Below, in pieces: positions 56,141-63,207 of a stretch of 64,000 nucleotides of DNA. The translations under genes were made by a program, and so were the position numbers. The DNA is from Bacteroidales bacterium UBA5226 (lineage in GTDB: Bacteria; Bacteroidota; Bacteroidia; Bacteroidales; UBA932): the NCBI GenBank assembly GCA_002409325.1, contig DHUU01000014.1, forward strand, positions 1 through 64,000, written 5' to 3'. The first letter of the stretch is position 1, and the number at the start of each line of letters is the position of its first letter. Below the pieces are notes generated by a model. The model searched no databases and was not told the DNA's origin. It saw only the letters and a program-made list of their open reading frames with translations.

Positions 56141-56306
56141 TTAAAATTTTTCTGGAAAAAAGCCTTCCTTCTGGAGGGCTTTTTTTTGCAGATCATGCTC
56201 TGCAAAAACCACTTTGCCTGTCTCGGGAACAAGTCCTGTATAGTACATTACAGAAGATTTGGTCATGGGGGTGGGGGTGAAATCCTGAACCTGTTCCACC
56301 CGGATC
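56141..56306 (-). pseudogene. 3' fragment of ygiQ (duplicated)
   Basis: The left repeat copy encodes the last about 54 codons of YgiQ on the minus strand, ending GFFPEKF instead of GFFPEKY. There is no start or N-terminal part. It is a by-product of the duplication. Confidence 0.9.
56155..56187. terminator. Hairpin terminator after the second susD (left repeat copy)
   Basis: The stem AAGCCTTCC / GGAGGGCTT (loop TTCT) is flanked by A- and T-runs, so it is bidirectional. It ends the SusCD transcript 18 nt after the stop. Confidence 0.8.
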
Positions 56307-56315
56307 ACTTTTTTT

Positions 56316-56347
56316 AGCCGGTTTTTTACGGAAACGTAAAGCCGGCT
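56316..56347. terminator. Hairpin at the left end of the insert
   Basis: The inner stem TTTACG-GAAA-CGTAAA is extended by AGCCGG / CCGGCT with T-runs on both sides. It lies just outside the repeat, at the left boundary of the insert. Confidence 0.6.
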
Positions 56348-56464
56348 TTTGTTTTAGCCTGTTTTTAAAGGGATTCCTTGCATATCATTTTCCGCTTTTT
56401 TACCTTAGTGTAAAGCAAAAACAGTCCATTTTGAAAAAGGACTGGTAATTTAATCCCTGAGACA

Positions 56465-56656
56465 ATGAAAATCCGATTCAATCTTAAGACTCCAAAAGAG
56501 AAAATTTCTGCCATTAGAGTCATCTGCTCCTGGTCAGGAAATGAAGTCTCCGTCTCAACAGGAATATCAATTCCAACAAAACATTGGTTGGGTAATAAGA
56601 AAAACGGGCAAAAGAAACAACGGTTTTCTGATGCTCATAATGATTCTGAGGTGTAA
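56465..56656 (+). pseudogene. Tyrosine-recombinase integrase, N-terminal fragment
   Basis: A 63-codon ORF (start MKIRFNLKTPKEKISAIRV) resembles the N-terminal arm-DNA-binding region of Bacteroidota phage/ICE integrases, including SWSGNEVSVSTGISIP and THWLGN-like spacing around KHWLGNKK. It ends in TAA where a full integrase would continue for over 300 residues. I find no SAM-like core or R-H-R-Y catalytic domain downstream in any frame, so it is a remnant. Confidence 0.65.
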
Positions 56657-56894
56657 CAATAGAAATTTTATTTATCTTTAAAATTAGTTCTTGTATCGTT
56701 TCCAAATACGTTCCATCTGATGTTCCAAACGACCCAATTTGCTTCCTTAATAGCTCACAGAATATTGTGCCTCTGAAACTCATCTACCTGATGATTTGAT
56801 TCATGTTATTGTTATGGAGCCCAGAAACCATACTAAAAACAGGGCGTAACCGAAAAGCATTACGAGTAGGATAAAACGTCAATATCATTATCTA

Positions 56895-57062
56895 ATGGAA
56901 ACAACGAAGAAAGGGAAAAAAGCCATCAATGAAACACCCGGCAAAAAGCCAAAATGTAATGCATGGCGTGGTTCAGCAACGAATAGTTGTAGTGGCAGTT
57001 GCAAAAAGGATGCTGGTCATGACGGCAAACATAAATGTGGGATGTGTGGAGAAGAGTGGTAA
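56895..57062 (+). CDS. Small Cys/His-rich protein, 55 residues
   Basis: It starts METTKKGKKAINETPGKKP and ends CGMCGEEW. Between them are CNAWRG, CSGSC and GHDGKHKC, giving five or more Cys and two His arranged like a zinc knuckle or ribbon. It has a lysine-rich N-terminus and no signal peptide. I do not recognise the family. Metal or nucleic-acid binding is a reasonable guess only. It lies alone in the AT-rich insert, with 238 bp before it in which I see no convincing gene. Confidence 0.55.
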   Translation: METTKKGKKAINETPGKKPKCNAWRGSATNSCSGSCKKDAGHDGKHKCGMCGEEW

Positions 57063-57224
57063 GGAATATTTCTTTTAACATGGCGTTATACGTCTTTTCT
57101 TTCCTAAAGGGCACAAGTAAAATATGTTTATACTGACATCTTAACCTATACAACATTTATTAACAATTTAAATCTTTAGAGACTATGCTACATCATTATT
57201 AAATTCAAAAAAAACACAATTAAA

Positions 57225-57416
57225 ATGAAAAAAATTAAATATAACCTCTTTTTTTTTATCTTTTATTCTGTGTTTCTAACACTGAATATATTCTTTTTCG
57301 ATAGACCTGCTTGGCGTGATGTGATTTTTGCGGCCCTAGTTTCACTTCTTATGGTCTTAGTGTTTTACTTATTTGATCGTCATAAAGAAAGAAAAGAGAA
57401 GAACAAACAGAAATAA
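57225..57416 (+). CDS. Small membrane protein, two predicted helices
   Basis: A 63-residue protein with hydrophobic segments at about residues 8-26 (FFFIFYSVFLTLNIFFF) and 32-50 (VIFAALVSLLMVLVFYLF) and a basic tail DRHKERKEKNKQK. Both ends are basic, suggesting they lie in the cytoplasm. No family recognised. Its AT-rich codon use matches the rest of the insert. The 114 bp after it hold nothing recognisable. Confidence 0.5.
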   Translation: MKKIKYNLFFFIFYSVFLTLNIFFFDRPAWRDVIFAALVSLLMVLVFYLFDRHKERKEKNKQK

Positions 57417-57530
57417 TAAATTCTATTGAATAATAATGTTGTATAGGTTATTTATCGTTTCTGAATCTTAACCACTTCTCCGACTGCAATATATTTTCAG
57501 GTAATTTTGAAAACGACATTTCTTCTTGCT

Positions 57531-57740
57531 TTAAGATTGTTCTTTCATGTGTTTTTTCGCTCCCTCAGTATTGATCATGTAATTTGAAAAATACTCCTTT
57601 CTCCAGATGATATACTCATCAATCGGCATAGGCGCATATCTTCCACAAGAAATATCGTCCCGTTCTTCTTCAGAGAATTCCTGGTATTTCTTACAACGGT
57701 CTTTCAGTTTACAGCTATTGCAGACTTTTTCCATGATCAT
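57531..57740 (-). CDS. Small Cys-containing protein of unknown function
   Basis: A 69-residue protein with MIMEKVCNSCKLKDRC at the N-terminus, a further Cys (ISCGRYAP), and an acidic/aromatic C-terminal half (DEYIIWRKEYFSNY). The four Cys could bind a metal. The ATG at 57740 overlaps the stop of the upstream gene as ATGA, which decides this start. No family recognised. Confidence 0.55.
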   Translation of the reverse strand: MIMEKVCNSCKLKDRCKKYQEFSEEERDDISCGRYAPMPIDEYIIWRKEYFSNYMINTEGAKKHMKEQS

Positions 57741-58006
57741 GAATGTGATAAATCTTTTTCGGCTTTTAAGTAGCCTATTCGATAGCCACATTGAAAGCCT
57801 GACAGTAGCCCTCTCATGAAGGCATCGCGGGCAGCATTTTTCAGACACACATATATGTCTGCGTATTTATTTTGCCGTTGTTCGACAAAACGCTCAGCTT
57901 CTTCACGAAATCCATCGTCTTGTGTAATATCAGGTATTTGATGTAATGGCATAATCTTTTGAAAAGATCTAAAATCATCAGGGAAAAGTGGGTTTGACCA
58001 TGACAT
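57737..58006 (-). CDS. Small protein of unknown function
   Basis: An 89-residue hydrophilic protein (start MSWSNPLFPDDF). The helical middle FREEAERFVEQRQNKYADIY is followed by a Gly-rich stretch GLLSGFQCGYRIGY. It is coupled to the following 69-residue gene by an ATGA overlap, so the two probably function together. No family recognised. The 131 bp from here to the right repeat are AT-rich and show no gene. Confidence 0.55.
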   Translation of the reverse strand: MSWSNPLFPDDFRSFQKIMPLHQIPDITQDDGFREEAERFVEQRQNKYADIYVCLKNAARDAFMRGLLSGFQCGYRIGYLKAEKDLSHS

Positions 58007-58137
58007 AGATTTTTTAATACCTCAGTATAACAATAAACCTGAACGATTAATAAAACAATTAATACAGCAAAAAAAGGATAATATTTTATCCTCTATTATG
58101 GCCTTTAATGATATTGATCAGTTAAGGGAAACAAAAA

Positions 58138-58218
58138 CACAAAACCATCCTGCCCATTTCTATTGATGAGATGAATGCCAATGAAGCCATTCGCTCACAA
58201 CAGAATCCAGGCTATTAG
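58138..58218 (+). pseudogene. 3' fragment of the second susD (duplicated)
   Basis: The last 26 codons plus stop of the SusD gene ending at 56137 are repeated here in frame (ISIDEMNANEAIRSQQNPGY). There is no N-terminal part. It is part of the right copy of the 250-bp repeat. Confidence 0.93.
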
Positions 58219-58221
58219 GAG

Positions 58222-59952
58222 TTAATATTTTTCTGGAAAAAAGCCTTCCTTCTGGAGGGCTTTTTTTTGCAGATCATGCTCTGCAAAAACCACTTTGCCT
58301 GTCTCGGGAACAAGTCCTGTATAGTACATTACAGAAGATTTGGTCATGGGGGTGGGGGTGAAATCCTGAACCTGTTCCACCCGGATCTTTTCACTTTTAA
58401 AGGTTCCGGCCAGCAGGTTCATGTCCCTTTGCGTGCATCCAGGGTGGGAAGAAATGAAATAAGGAATCAACTGCTTACGGGATCCAGTCCTTTTTGATTC
58501 ACTTAAGAATTCACGTTTTAAGGCCCTGTACAATGCAAAGGAAGGCTTATGCATGATGTTGAGCACGTTGTCCTGCGTGTGTTCAGGGGCCACTTTCAAC
58601 CTTCCCGAGACGTGATATTGAAGCAATTCCCTGAAATATTGTTTTCCCTCATCATTGAGAAATCCTTTTTCGTTCAAAAACAGATCGTAACGGATCCCGC
58701 TTCCTATGGTAGCTTTTTTCACACCGGGAATATTTCTGACTGCCCTGTACAGTTCCAGCAACGGTTTATGGGATGTATCCAGGTTTTTGCATACAACCGG
58801 AAAAAGACAGGAGGTCCTATTGCAGGCATCGCATTTTGCCAGGTTTCTGCCCTGCATGCGGTACATATTGGCCGTTGGGCCGCCAAGGTCTGAAAGATGG
58901 CCCCTGAATTCTTCCCGGGCGGTAAGTCTGGCTACTTCGGCGGTGACCGATTCCAGAGAGCGCGAAGAAATCCCCTTTCCCTGGTGGGCCGCAATAGTAC
59001 AGAAGCTGCATCCACCAAAACATCCCCGGTGAAGGCATACAGAAAACCGGATCATTTCCAGTGCAGGGATGCTCTTTCCTTTATATCGCGGGTGGGCCTG
59101 GTAAGTAAAAGGCAGGTCATAAACCTGATCCAGCTGGGCGGTGGTCATCAGAGGATAAGGAGGGTTGACAATCACAGTCTTGCCTTCCTTACGTTCCAAG
59201 GGTTCTGCCAGGACAGGCGAATCAGAGGCATTGGCCTGTTGTTCAAATACCCGGAAATGTTCTGCAAACTTTTTTTTGCTATTAAGGCATTCCGTATGTG
59301 AGGGAAGGTACAACACCTTATCGGGATTGTGTGGTATCTCGCCTGCATCGTTGGCAATGTATGCGATCTGGGGTATGTTGCGAATCACCTCTACTGGAGC
59401 ATGACCCCTAAGTTTGAGGGCCAACTCGGTAATGGGCCGTTCTCCCATGCCATATACCAGGTAATCTGCTCCCGATTCAATCAACACGGACGGTTTGAGT
59501 GCGTCTGACCAATAATCGTAATGCGTGAGCCGGCGCAGGGATGCTTCTATGCCCCCCAATACTACCGGTATGTGGGGATAGAGCTGCTTCAGGATCCTGG
59601 TATAAACGGTAACGGCATAATCGGGCCTCATACCGGCCCGGCCGCCGGGGGTATAGGCATCGTTACTGCGCAAACGTCTGGCCGCTGTATAATGGTTTAC
59701 CATGGAATCCATGTTGCCCGAGGTAACAGCGAAAAAAAGCCTCGGCACACCCAGTTTTTTAAAATCCCTCAGATCGTCCCTCCAGTTGGGTTGTGGAACT
59801 ACTGCCACCCGGTATCCGCTGGCCTGGAGCACCCTGCCAATGACCGCGGCCCCAAAAGAAGGGTGGTCCACGTATGCGTCTCCGGAAAAAAGGATGATAT
59901 CGACATTCCCGTAGCCAAGACGGTCCAGTTCCTTGCGAGAAGTAGGCAGCAT
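58222..59952 (-). CDS. YgiQ family radical SAM protein
   Basis: A 576-residue B12-independent radical SAM protein of unknown reaction. The N-terminal domain has VDIILFSGDAYVDHPSFGAA and GGIEASLRRLTHYDYWSD. The [4Fe-4S] motif CxxxCxxC is in CLHRGCFGGCSFCTIAAH. The C-terminal part has LKVAPEHTQDNVL and QDFTPTPMTKSSVMYYTGL. It is somewhat shorter than many homologues and ends at the duplicated junction, so the original C-terminus may have been altered. A TACCTTTG box favours the ATG at 59952 over 59967. The intergenic hairpin is encoded within its last codons. Confidence 0.9.
   Translation of the reverse strand: MLPTSRKELDRLGYGNVDIILFSGDAYVDHPSFGAAVIGRVLQASGYRVAVVPQPNWRDDLRDFKKLGVPRLFFAVTSGNMDSMVNHYTAARRLRSNDAYTPGGRAGMRPDYAVTVYTRILKQLYPHIPVVLGGIEASLRRLTHYDYWSDALKPSVLIESGADYLVYGMGERPITELALKLRGHAPVEVIRNIPQIAYIANDAGEIPHNPDKVLYLPSHTECLNSKKKFAEHFRVFEQQANASDSPVLAEPLERKEGKTVIVNPPYPLMTTAQLDQVYDLPFTYQAHPRYKGKSIPALEMIRFSVCLHRGCFGGCSFCTIAAHQGKGISSRSLESVTAEVARLTAREEFRGHLSDLGGPTANMYRMQGRNLAKCDACNRTSCLFPVVCKNLDTSHKPLLELYRAVRNIPGVKKATIGSGIRYDLFLNEKGFLNDEGKQYFRELLQYHVSGRLKVAPEHTQDNVLNIMHKPSFALYRALKREFLSESKRTGSRKQLIPYFISSHPGCTQRDMNLLAGTFKSEKIRVEQVQDFTPTPMTKSSVMYYTGLVPETGKVVFAEHDLQKKALQKEGFFPEKY
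58236..58268. terminator. Hairpin terminator overlapping the 3' end of ygiQ (right repeat copy)
   Basis: Same hairpin as 56155-56187. Here it lies inside the ygiQ reading frame, whose stop is at 58222, so the terminator is also coding sequence. Confidence 0.7.
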
Positions 59953-59956
59953 AAGG

Positions 59957-59985
59957 CAAAGGTACATGACTTTTTGCTACCTTTG
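59957..59985. promoter_or_regulatory. Divergent -7 elements of ygiQ and pepP
   Basis: CAAAGGTA (59957-59964, reading TACCTTTG on the minus strand) and TACCTTTG (59978-59985, plus strand) form a perfect inverted repeat 13 bp apart. The first ends 4 nt before the ygiQ ATG at 59952; the second ends 16 nt before the pepP ATG at 60002. Neither has an obvious -33 box. Confidence 0.5.
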
Positions 59986-60001
59986 ATAAAAATAAATCAT
60001 T

Positions 60002-61390
60002 ATGTTTTCTAAACAGATATACACGCAACGCCGTCAGACACTCAAATCAAAACTGAGTAAAGGAATAGGTCTGTTCATGGGCAACCGTGAAGCCCCCTGC
60101 AATTATAGCGGCAACACATACCATTTCCGGCAGGATAGCAGTTTCCTGTATTTTTTTGGTTTGGACGAGCCCGATCTGGCAGCTATCATTGATTTTGAAA
60201 CCGGAAAGGAAGTTCTTTTTGCAGACGATGTAAGTCTGGACGACATAGTCTGGACAGGCCCGCTTCCTGCCATGCAGGAAAAAGCAGAAAAGATTGGTCT
60301 CTCACATACTTTACCGCGAAAAAACCTTGTAACCTATATCCGGGAAGAGAAAAGGAAAGGGCGAGCCGTTCATTTTCTGCCTCCCTACCGGGGCGACAAC
60401 ATGATTGAACTGATGGATATGCTGGATATCCACCCAAAGGAGCAAAAGGAAAAAGCCTCGGAGGAATTCATCCGTGCCATTGTGGGCATGCGTATGATCA
60501 AACAACCGGAAGAAATTGAGCAGATTGACCTGGCGTGCAATTTGGGTTATGCCATGCACTATACGGCTATGAAACTGGCAAAACCCGGGATGGTTGAACA
60601 GGAACTGGCCGGGATTATGGAAGGTATTGCGGTCAGTGGCGGATACATGCCCTCCTTCCCTATCATCCTGACACAGAACGGAGAAGTCATGCACGGCCAC
60701 GCACATAACCAGCTCCTGAGCCAGGGCCGTTTGTTGCTCATGGATGCCGGGGCGGAACTGCAAAGTCATTATTGCAGCGATTTTACCCGCACCATCCCTG
60801 TGGGCGGAGTCTTTCAGGGGATTGCCGCCGACCTGTACAACCTGGTCCTCAGGGCCAACAACCACTGTATCGGCCTTTGTGCCCCGGGAGTACACTTCAG
60901 GGATATTCACCTGGCGGCTGCCGGCATTATTACTGACGGACTCAAAGACCTCGGCCTGATGAAGGGGGATACCACGGAAGCTGTGGCTGCAGGGGCTCAC
61001 GCTGCCTTTTTCCCTACCGGACTTGGACACAACATGGGTCTGGATGTTCACGACATGGAAGACCTGGGCGAGCAGTTTGTAGGCTATGACAAAAGCGTTT
61101 CCCGAAGCCCTCAGTTCGGGCTCAAATCCTTGCGCATGGCCCGCTCCCTGGAGGCCGGCAACGTAATGACCGTGGAACCGGGATTTTATGTCATTCCTGC
61201 ATTGCTGGAAATGTGGAAAGCCAGCGGACATAACGCTGCATTCATCAATTTTGAAAAATGCAAGGCGCTGTATGGTTTTGGAGGGATCCGCATAGAAGAC
61301 GATGTGCTCATCACCCCTGACGGGCACCGGCTTATGGGCAGCAAACGGTTACCGGTAACCGCGCAGCAGATCCGGGAAGTGATGCAGTAG
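60002..61390 (+). CDS. pepP: Xaa-Pro aminopeptidase (aminopeptidase P, M24B)
   Basis: A 462-residue cytosolic metallopeptidase that removes N-terminal residues preceding proline. The N-terminal AMP_N domain (about residues 1-150) includes NYSGNTYHFRQDSSFLYFFG. The M24 pita-bread domain has metal ligands in LLMDAGAELQSHYCSDFTRT, GLGHNMGLDVHD, TVEPGFY and GIRIEDDVLIT. Full length, with no signal peptide. It is convergent with the DUF5020 gene with 8 bp between stops. Confidence 0.94.
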   Translation: MFSKQIYTQRRQTLKSKLSKGIGLFMGNREAPCNYSGNTYHFRQDSSFLYFFGLDEPDLAAIIDFETGKEVLFADDVSLDDIVWTGPLPAMQEKAEKIGLSHTLPRKNLVTYIREEKRKGRAVHFLPPYRGDNMIELMDMLDIHPKEQKEKASEEFIRAIVGMRMIKQPEEIEQIDLACNLGYAMHYTAMKLAKPGMVEQELAGIMEGIAVSGGYMPSFPIILTQNGEVMHGHAHNQLLSQGRLLLMDAGAELQSHYCSDFTRTIPVGGVFQGIAADLYNLVLRANNHCIGLCAPGVHFRDIHLAAAGIITDGLKDLGLMKGDTTEAVAAGAHAAFFPTGLGHNMGLDVHDMEDLGEQFVGYDKSVSRSPQFGLKSLRMARSLEAGNVMTVEPGFYVIPALLEMWKASGHNAAFINFEKCKALYGFGGIRIEDDVLITPDGHRLMGSKRLPVTAQQIREVMQ

Positions 61391-61398
61391 CGCTCCGC

Positions 61399-62091
61399 TT
61401 ACCGGAAGGTCCATTTCACGGCCAGGGTCGGAATCACATAAAAACCTTTGTAAAAAAGGTTGCTGTTCAGTTCCACCTCGGTTCCCACACTCAGACAGAA
61501 GGAATCGCTGATGCCTTCAAAAGCGTTCAGGTTAACCCAGAATTGTGGCTGAGAAAGGAATATGAACTTATCACCCTGTCTCCACCAGTCCACAAAACCG
61601 GAAAAAGTACATTTCCCCCCGGCCAGGTTCATGTTCCAGATGGCGGTCAACTGAAAGTTTGACGGTCTGGCTAATCCCTGAATGTATTTGTACATGGCCG
61701 AAATAGAAAACGATTTTGATCCGTCCGGGGTGGCAATGGCGTAGTTAACGCCCGCCAGCCAGGAATGATTAAACAATATTGATCCCAGCAGTCCGCCATT
61801 GTATTCAAGGTGTGCAGCAAAAGGGGCATCCCAGAATTTGAGGTTGCGTGCAATTTCCCAATAAGCGTAGTTAACCCCCTGCGGGGTATATGTCATGTCG
61901 ACAAAGAAAAAAGTATCCCCCCAGGGGTCCATCCGGAACATTTCCACGGTGCTGAGAATACGGGCATCTTTTCCCAGGGTGTCCGGATAAAGCCACTGCC
62001 CTGTCCTGTAATGCAACTGCACATTCTGCGACCTTGCAGGCATAGAAGCGGCAAGAGACAGAACTAATAAGATAAAGAACAGCTTTTTCAT
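61399..62091 (-). CDS. DUF5020 family outer-membrane protein, Tsx-like
   Basis: A 230-residue protein with a signal peptide ending near PARSQN. Alternating amphipathic strands follow (FFFVDMTYTPQGVNYAYWEI, FSISAMYKYIQGL), ending in KWTFR, as expected for a small beta-barrel. It resembles Bacteroidota DUF5020 proteins, related to Tsx-type channels. It lies 10 bp after the GH26 gene and is probably co-transcribed. The solute is unknown. Confidence 0.75.
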   Translation of the reverse strand: MKKLFFILLVLSLAASMPARSQNVQLHYRTGQWLYPDTLGKDARILSTVEMFRMDPWGDTFFFVDMTYTPQGVNYAYWEIARNLKFWDAPFAAHLEYNGGLLGSILFNHSWLAGVNYAIATPDGSKSFSISAMYKYIQGLARPSNFQLTAIWNMNLAGGKCTFSGFVDWWRQGDKFIFLSQPQFWVNLNAFEGISDSFCLSVGTEVELNSNLFYKGFYVIPTLAVKWTFR

Positions 62092-62101
62092 GGTCGCTGC
62101 A

Positions 62102-63172
62102 TCAGTCGTTCAGGAACAGGGTGCGGGAATCCTGGTAGAATGCGATAAAGTCTTGTTCCGATGCATGTCCGGGGTAAGGTGCGAAAATATGCATGGGCAT
62201 GAGATAGTCCGGTGCATTGCGCCAGACCAGGGCGTAGGTTACCGGAAGTCCCTCCGAGGCTTTGAGCAGGGTTTGTGTAAACCACAGGGGATTACCAAGG
62301 CCTCCCATGCCACACTCTGTAAGGGCGATGGGTTTATGGTGCTCTTTACCCAATTGTGCCACCACGGAAAGCTCATTGCGCAGTACGTCCAGAAATTCCT
62401 GCCCGTCACCGTACGCGTCCAGCCCCAGTAGATCCACATAGTCGTCACCCGGATACCGTTCCATATATACCTCCCGGTCCAGGCCTCCGTAATTGGGGGA
62501 ATAGGCTAAGATCAGATTGTCCAGTTCCCTGTTTCTCATGTAGTCCACCGTCATCTTCCACAAGGCAATGTACTCCTGGCTGGAGCATAGTTTTCTGCCC
62601 CACCAGAACCAGGAGCCTGTATGTTCATGCCATGGCCGGAAGATAACGGGAATCCGTGTTCCGTCTTCCATTCTGAGAGAATCCAGAAAAACAGCCACTT
62701 TGTCAAGCCAGGTCTGGAACAAATCATAATGTGAGCCGCCTTCCAGAATGGAGGCTACAACGGTGTTATCTGAAACATCCCAGGCATTGGAAGAGGTCAG
62801 CGGGTTGCGGGCATGCCAGCTTATTGTGACTATCCCGCCAGCCTTGTAATGGTCTGTTATGGCTTTGCGCATAACATCAAAAGGGACACCGTCCAGATTC
62901 TTTTCATCTCCCAGTTCTATGTGGCCCAGATCGCTGCCCAGAACGGCCGGATAATCACCGCATACCTCTTTAACATCACTGCGGCCTTCTTCATACTCCC
63001 AGGAATGACCGTAAAACGGGAAGTCTTCCTGTCCAAAGAAAAATTGGTTGTTGCCGGCAGCCTGCTGCAACCGGTCCATAACAACATCTGCTTCCGGAGA
63101 AATGGTCCGGGTGTGTTTTTCCGTACAGGCAAACGCTGCGATTGCCAGCACGATCAATGCCAATCGTTTCAT
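62102..63172 (-). CDS. GH26 beta-mannanase, lipoprotein
   Basis: A 356-residue GH26 lipoprotein (lipobox AAFAC-TEK). Both catalytic glutamates are visible: acid/base in FRPWHEHTGSWFWWG and nucleophile in IALTECGMGG. Other family parts are FFFGQEDFPFYG and TISWHARNPLT. It cleaves beta-1,4-mannan or glucomannan, probably at the outer membrane. The ATG at 63172 is preferred over a GTG at 63178. It is followed by a Tsx-like protein gene, and no mannan PUL genes are visible in the window. Confidence 0.92.
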   Translation of the reverse strand: MKRLALIVLAIAAFACTEKHTRTISPEADVVMDRLQQAAGNNQFFFGQEDFPFYGHSWEYEEGRSDVKEVCGDYPAVLGSDLGHIELGDEKNLDGVPFDVMRKAITDHYKAGGIVTISWHARNPLTSSNAWDVSDNTVVASILEGGSHYDLFQTWLDKVAVFLDSLRMEDGTRIPVIFRPWHEHTGSWFWWGRKLCSSQEYIALWKMTVDYMRNRELDNLILAYSPNYGGLDREVYMERYPGDDYVDLLGLDAYGDGQEFLDVLRNELSVVAQLGKEHHKPIALTECGMGGLGNPLWFTQTLLKASEGLPVTYALVWRNAPDYLMPMHIFAPYPGHASEQDFIAFYQDSRTLFLND

Positions 63173-63177
63173 AGTCA

Positions 63178-63185
63178 CAAATGTA
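63178..63185 (-). promoter_or_regulatory. -7 element of the GH26 promoter
   Basis: TACATTTG on the minus strand ends 5 nt before the ATG at 63172. Confidence 0.45.
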
Positions 63186-63194
63186 GAAAAAATA

Positions 63195-63202
63195 TATCTT
63201 TG
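63195..63202 (+). promoter_or_regulatory. -7 element of the M28 peptidase promoter
   Basis: TATCTTTG ends 5 nt before the ATG at 63208. It is divergent from the GH26 promoter, with only 9 bp between the two boxes. Confidence 0.5.
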
Positions 63203-63207
63203 CTGTC

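Larger units (their letters stand above)
56057..56306. repeat. 250-bp direct repeat, left copy
   Basis: It matches 58138-58387 over 250 bp with a single difference (A at 56145 against T at 58226), offset 2081 bp. It spans the last 27 codons of susD, the intergenic hairpin and the 3' end of ygiQ. The copies bracket a 1831-bp insert. The repeat, the adjoining hairpin (56316-56347) and integrase leader account for the gene-free stretch 56138-56464. Confidence 0.97.
56307..58137. mobile_element. AT-rich insert between direct repeats, integrase-bearing element remnant
   Basis: These 1831 bp are clearly more AT-rich than the surroundings. They hold an integrase N-terminal fragment next to the left repeat, a 55-residue Cys-rich ORF, a small two-helix membrane protein and two coupled small genes on the minus strand. 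None is a household gene. Position between near-perfect 250-bp repeats shows it was inserted between susD and ygiQ. No transposase, mobilisation gene or complete recombinase remains, so it is probably immobile now. Confidence 0.8.
58138..58387. repeat. 250-bp direct repeat, right copy
   Basis: It is identical to 56057-56306 except at 58226. This copy completes the intact ygiQ gene and carries only a fragment of susD. Confidence 0.97.

Noticed and set aside
56520..56783. 87-codon minus-strand ORF across the integrase fragment
   Set aside because: Half is antisense to the integrase N-terminus and the rest lacks any recognised family. It could be part of a decayed gene, but the evidence is too weak to annotate.
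56307..58137. Complete insertion sequence or ICE
   Set aside because: There is no transposase, relaxase, full integrase or terminal inverted repeats; only a remnant call is supportable.
60311..61327. 338-codon open frame antisense to pepP
   Set aside because: It is fully contained in the pepP coding region with no recognisable domain; a shadow frame.
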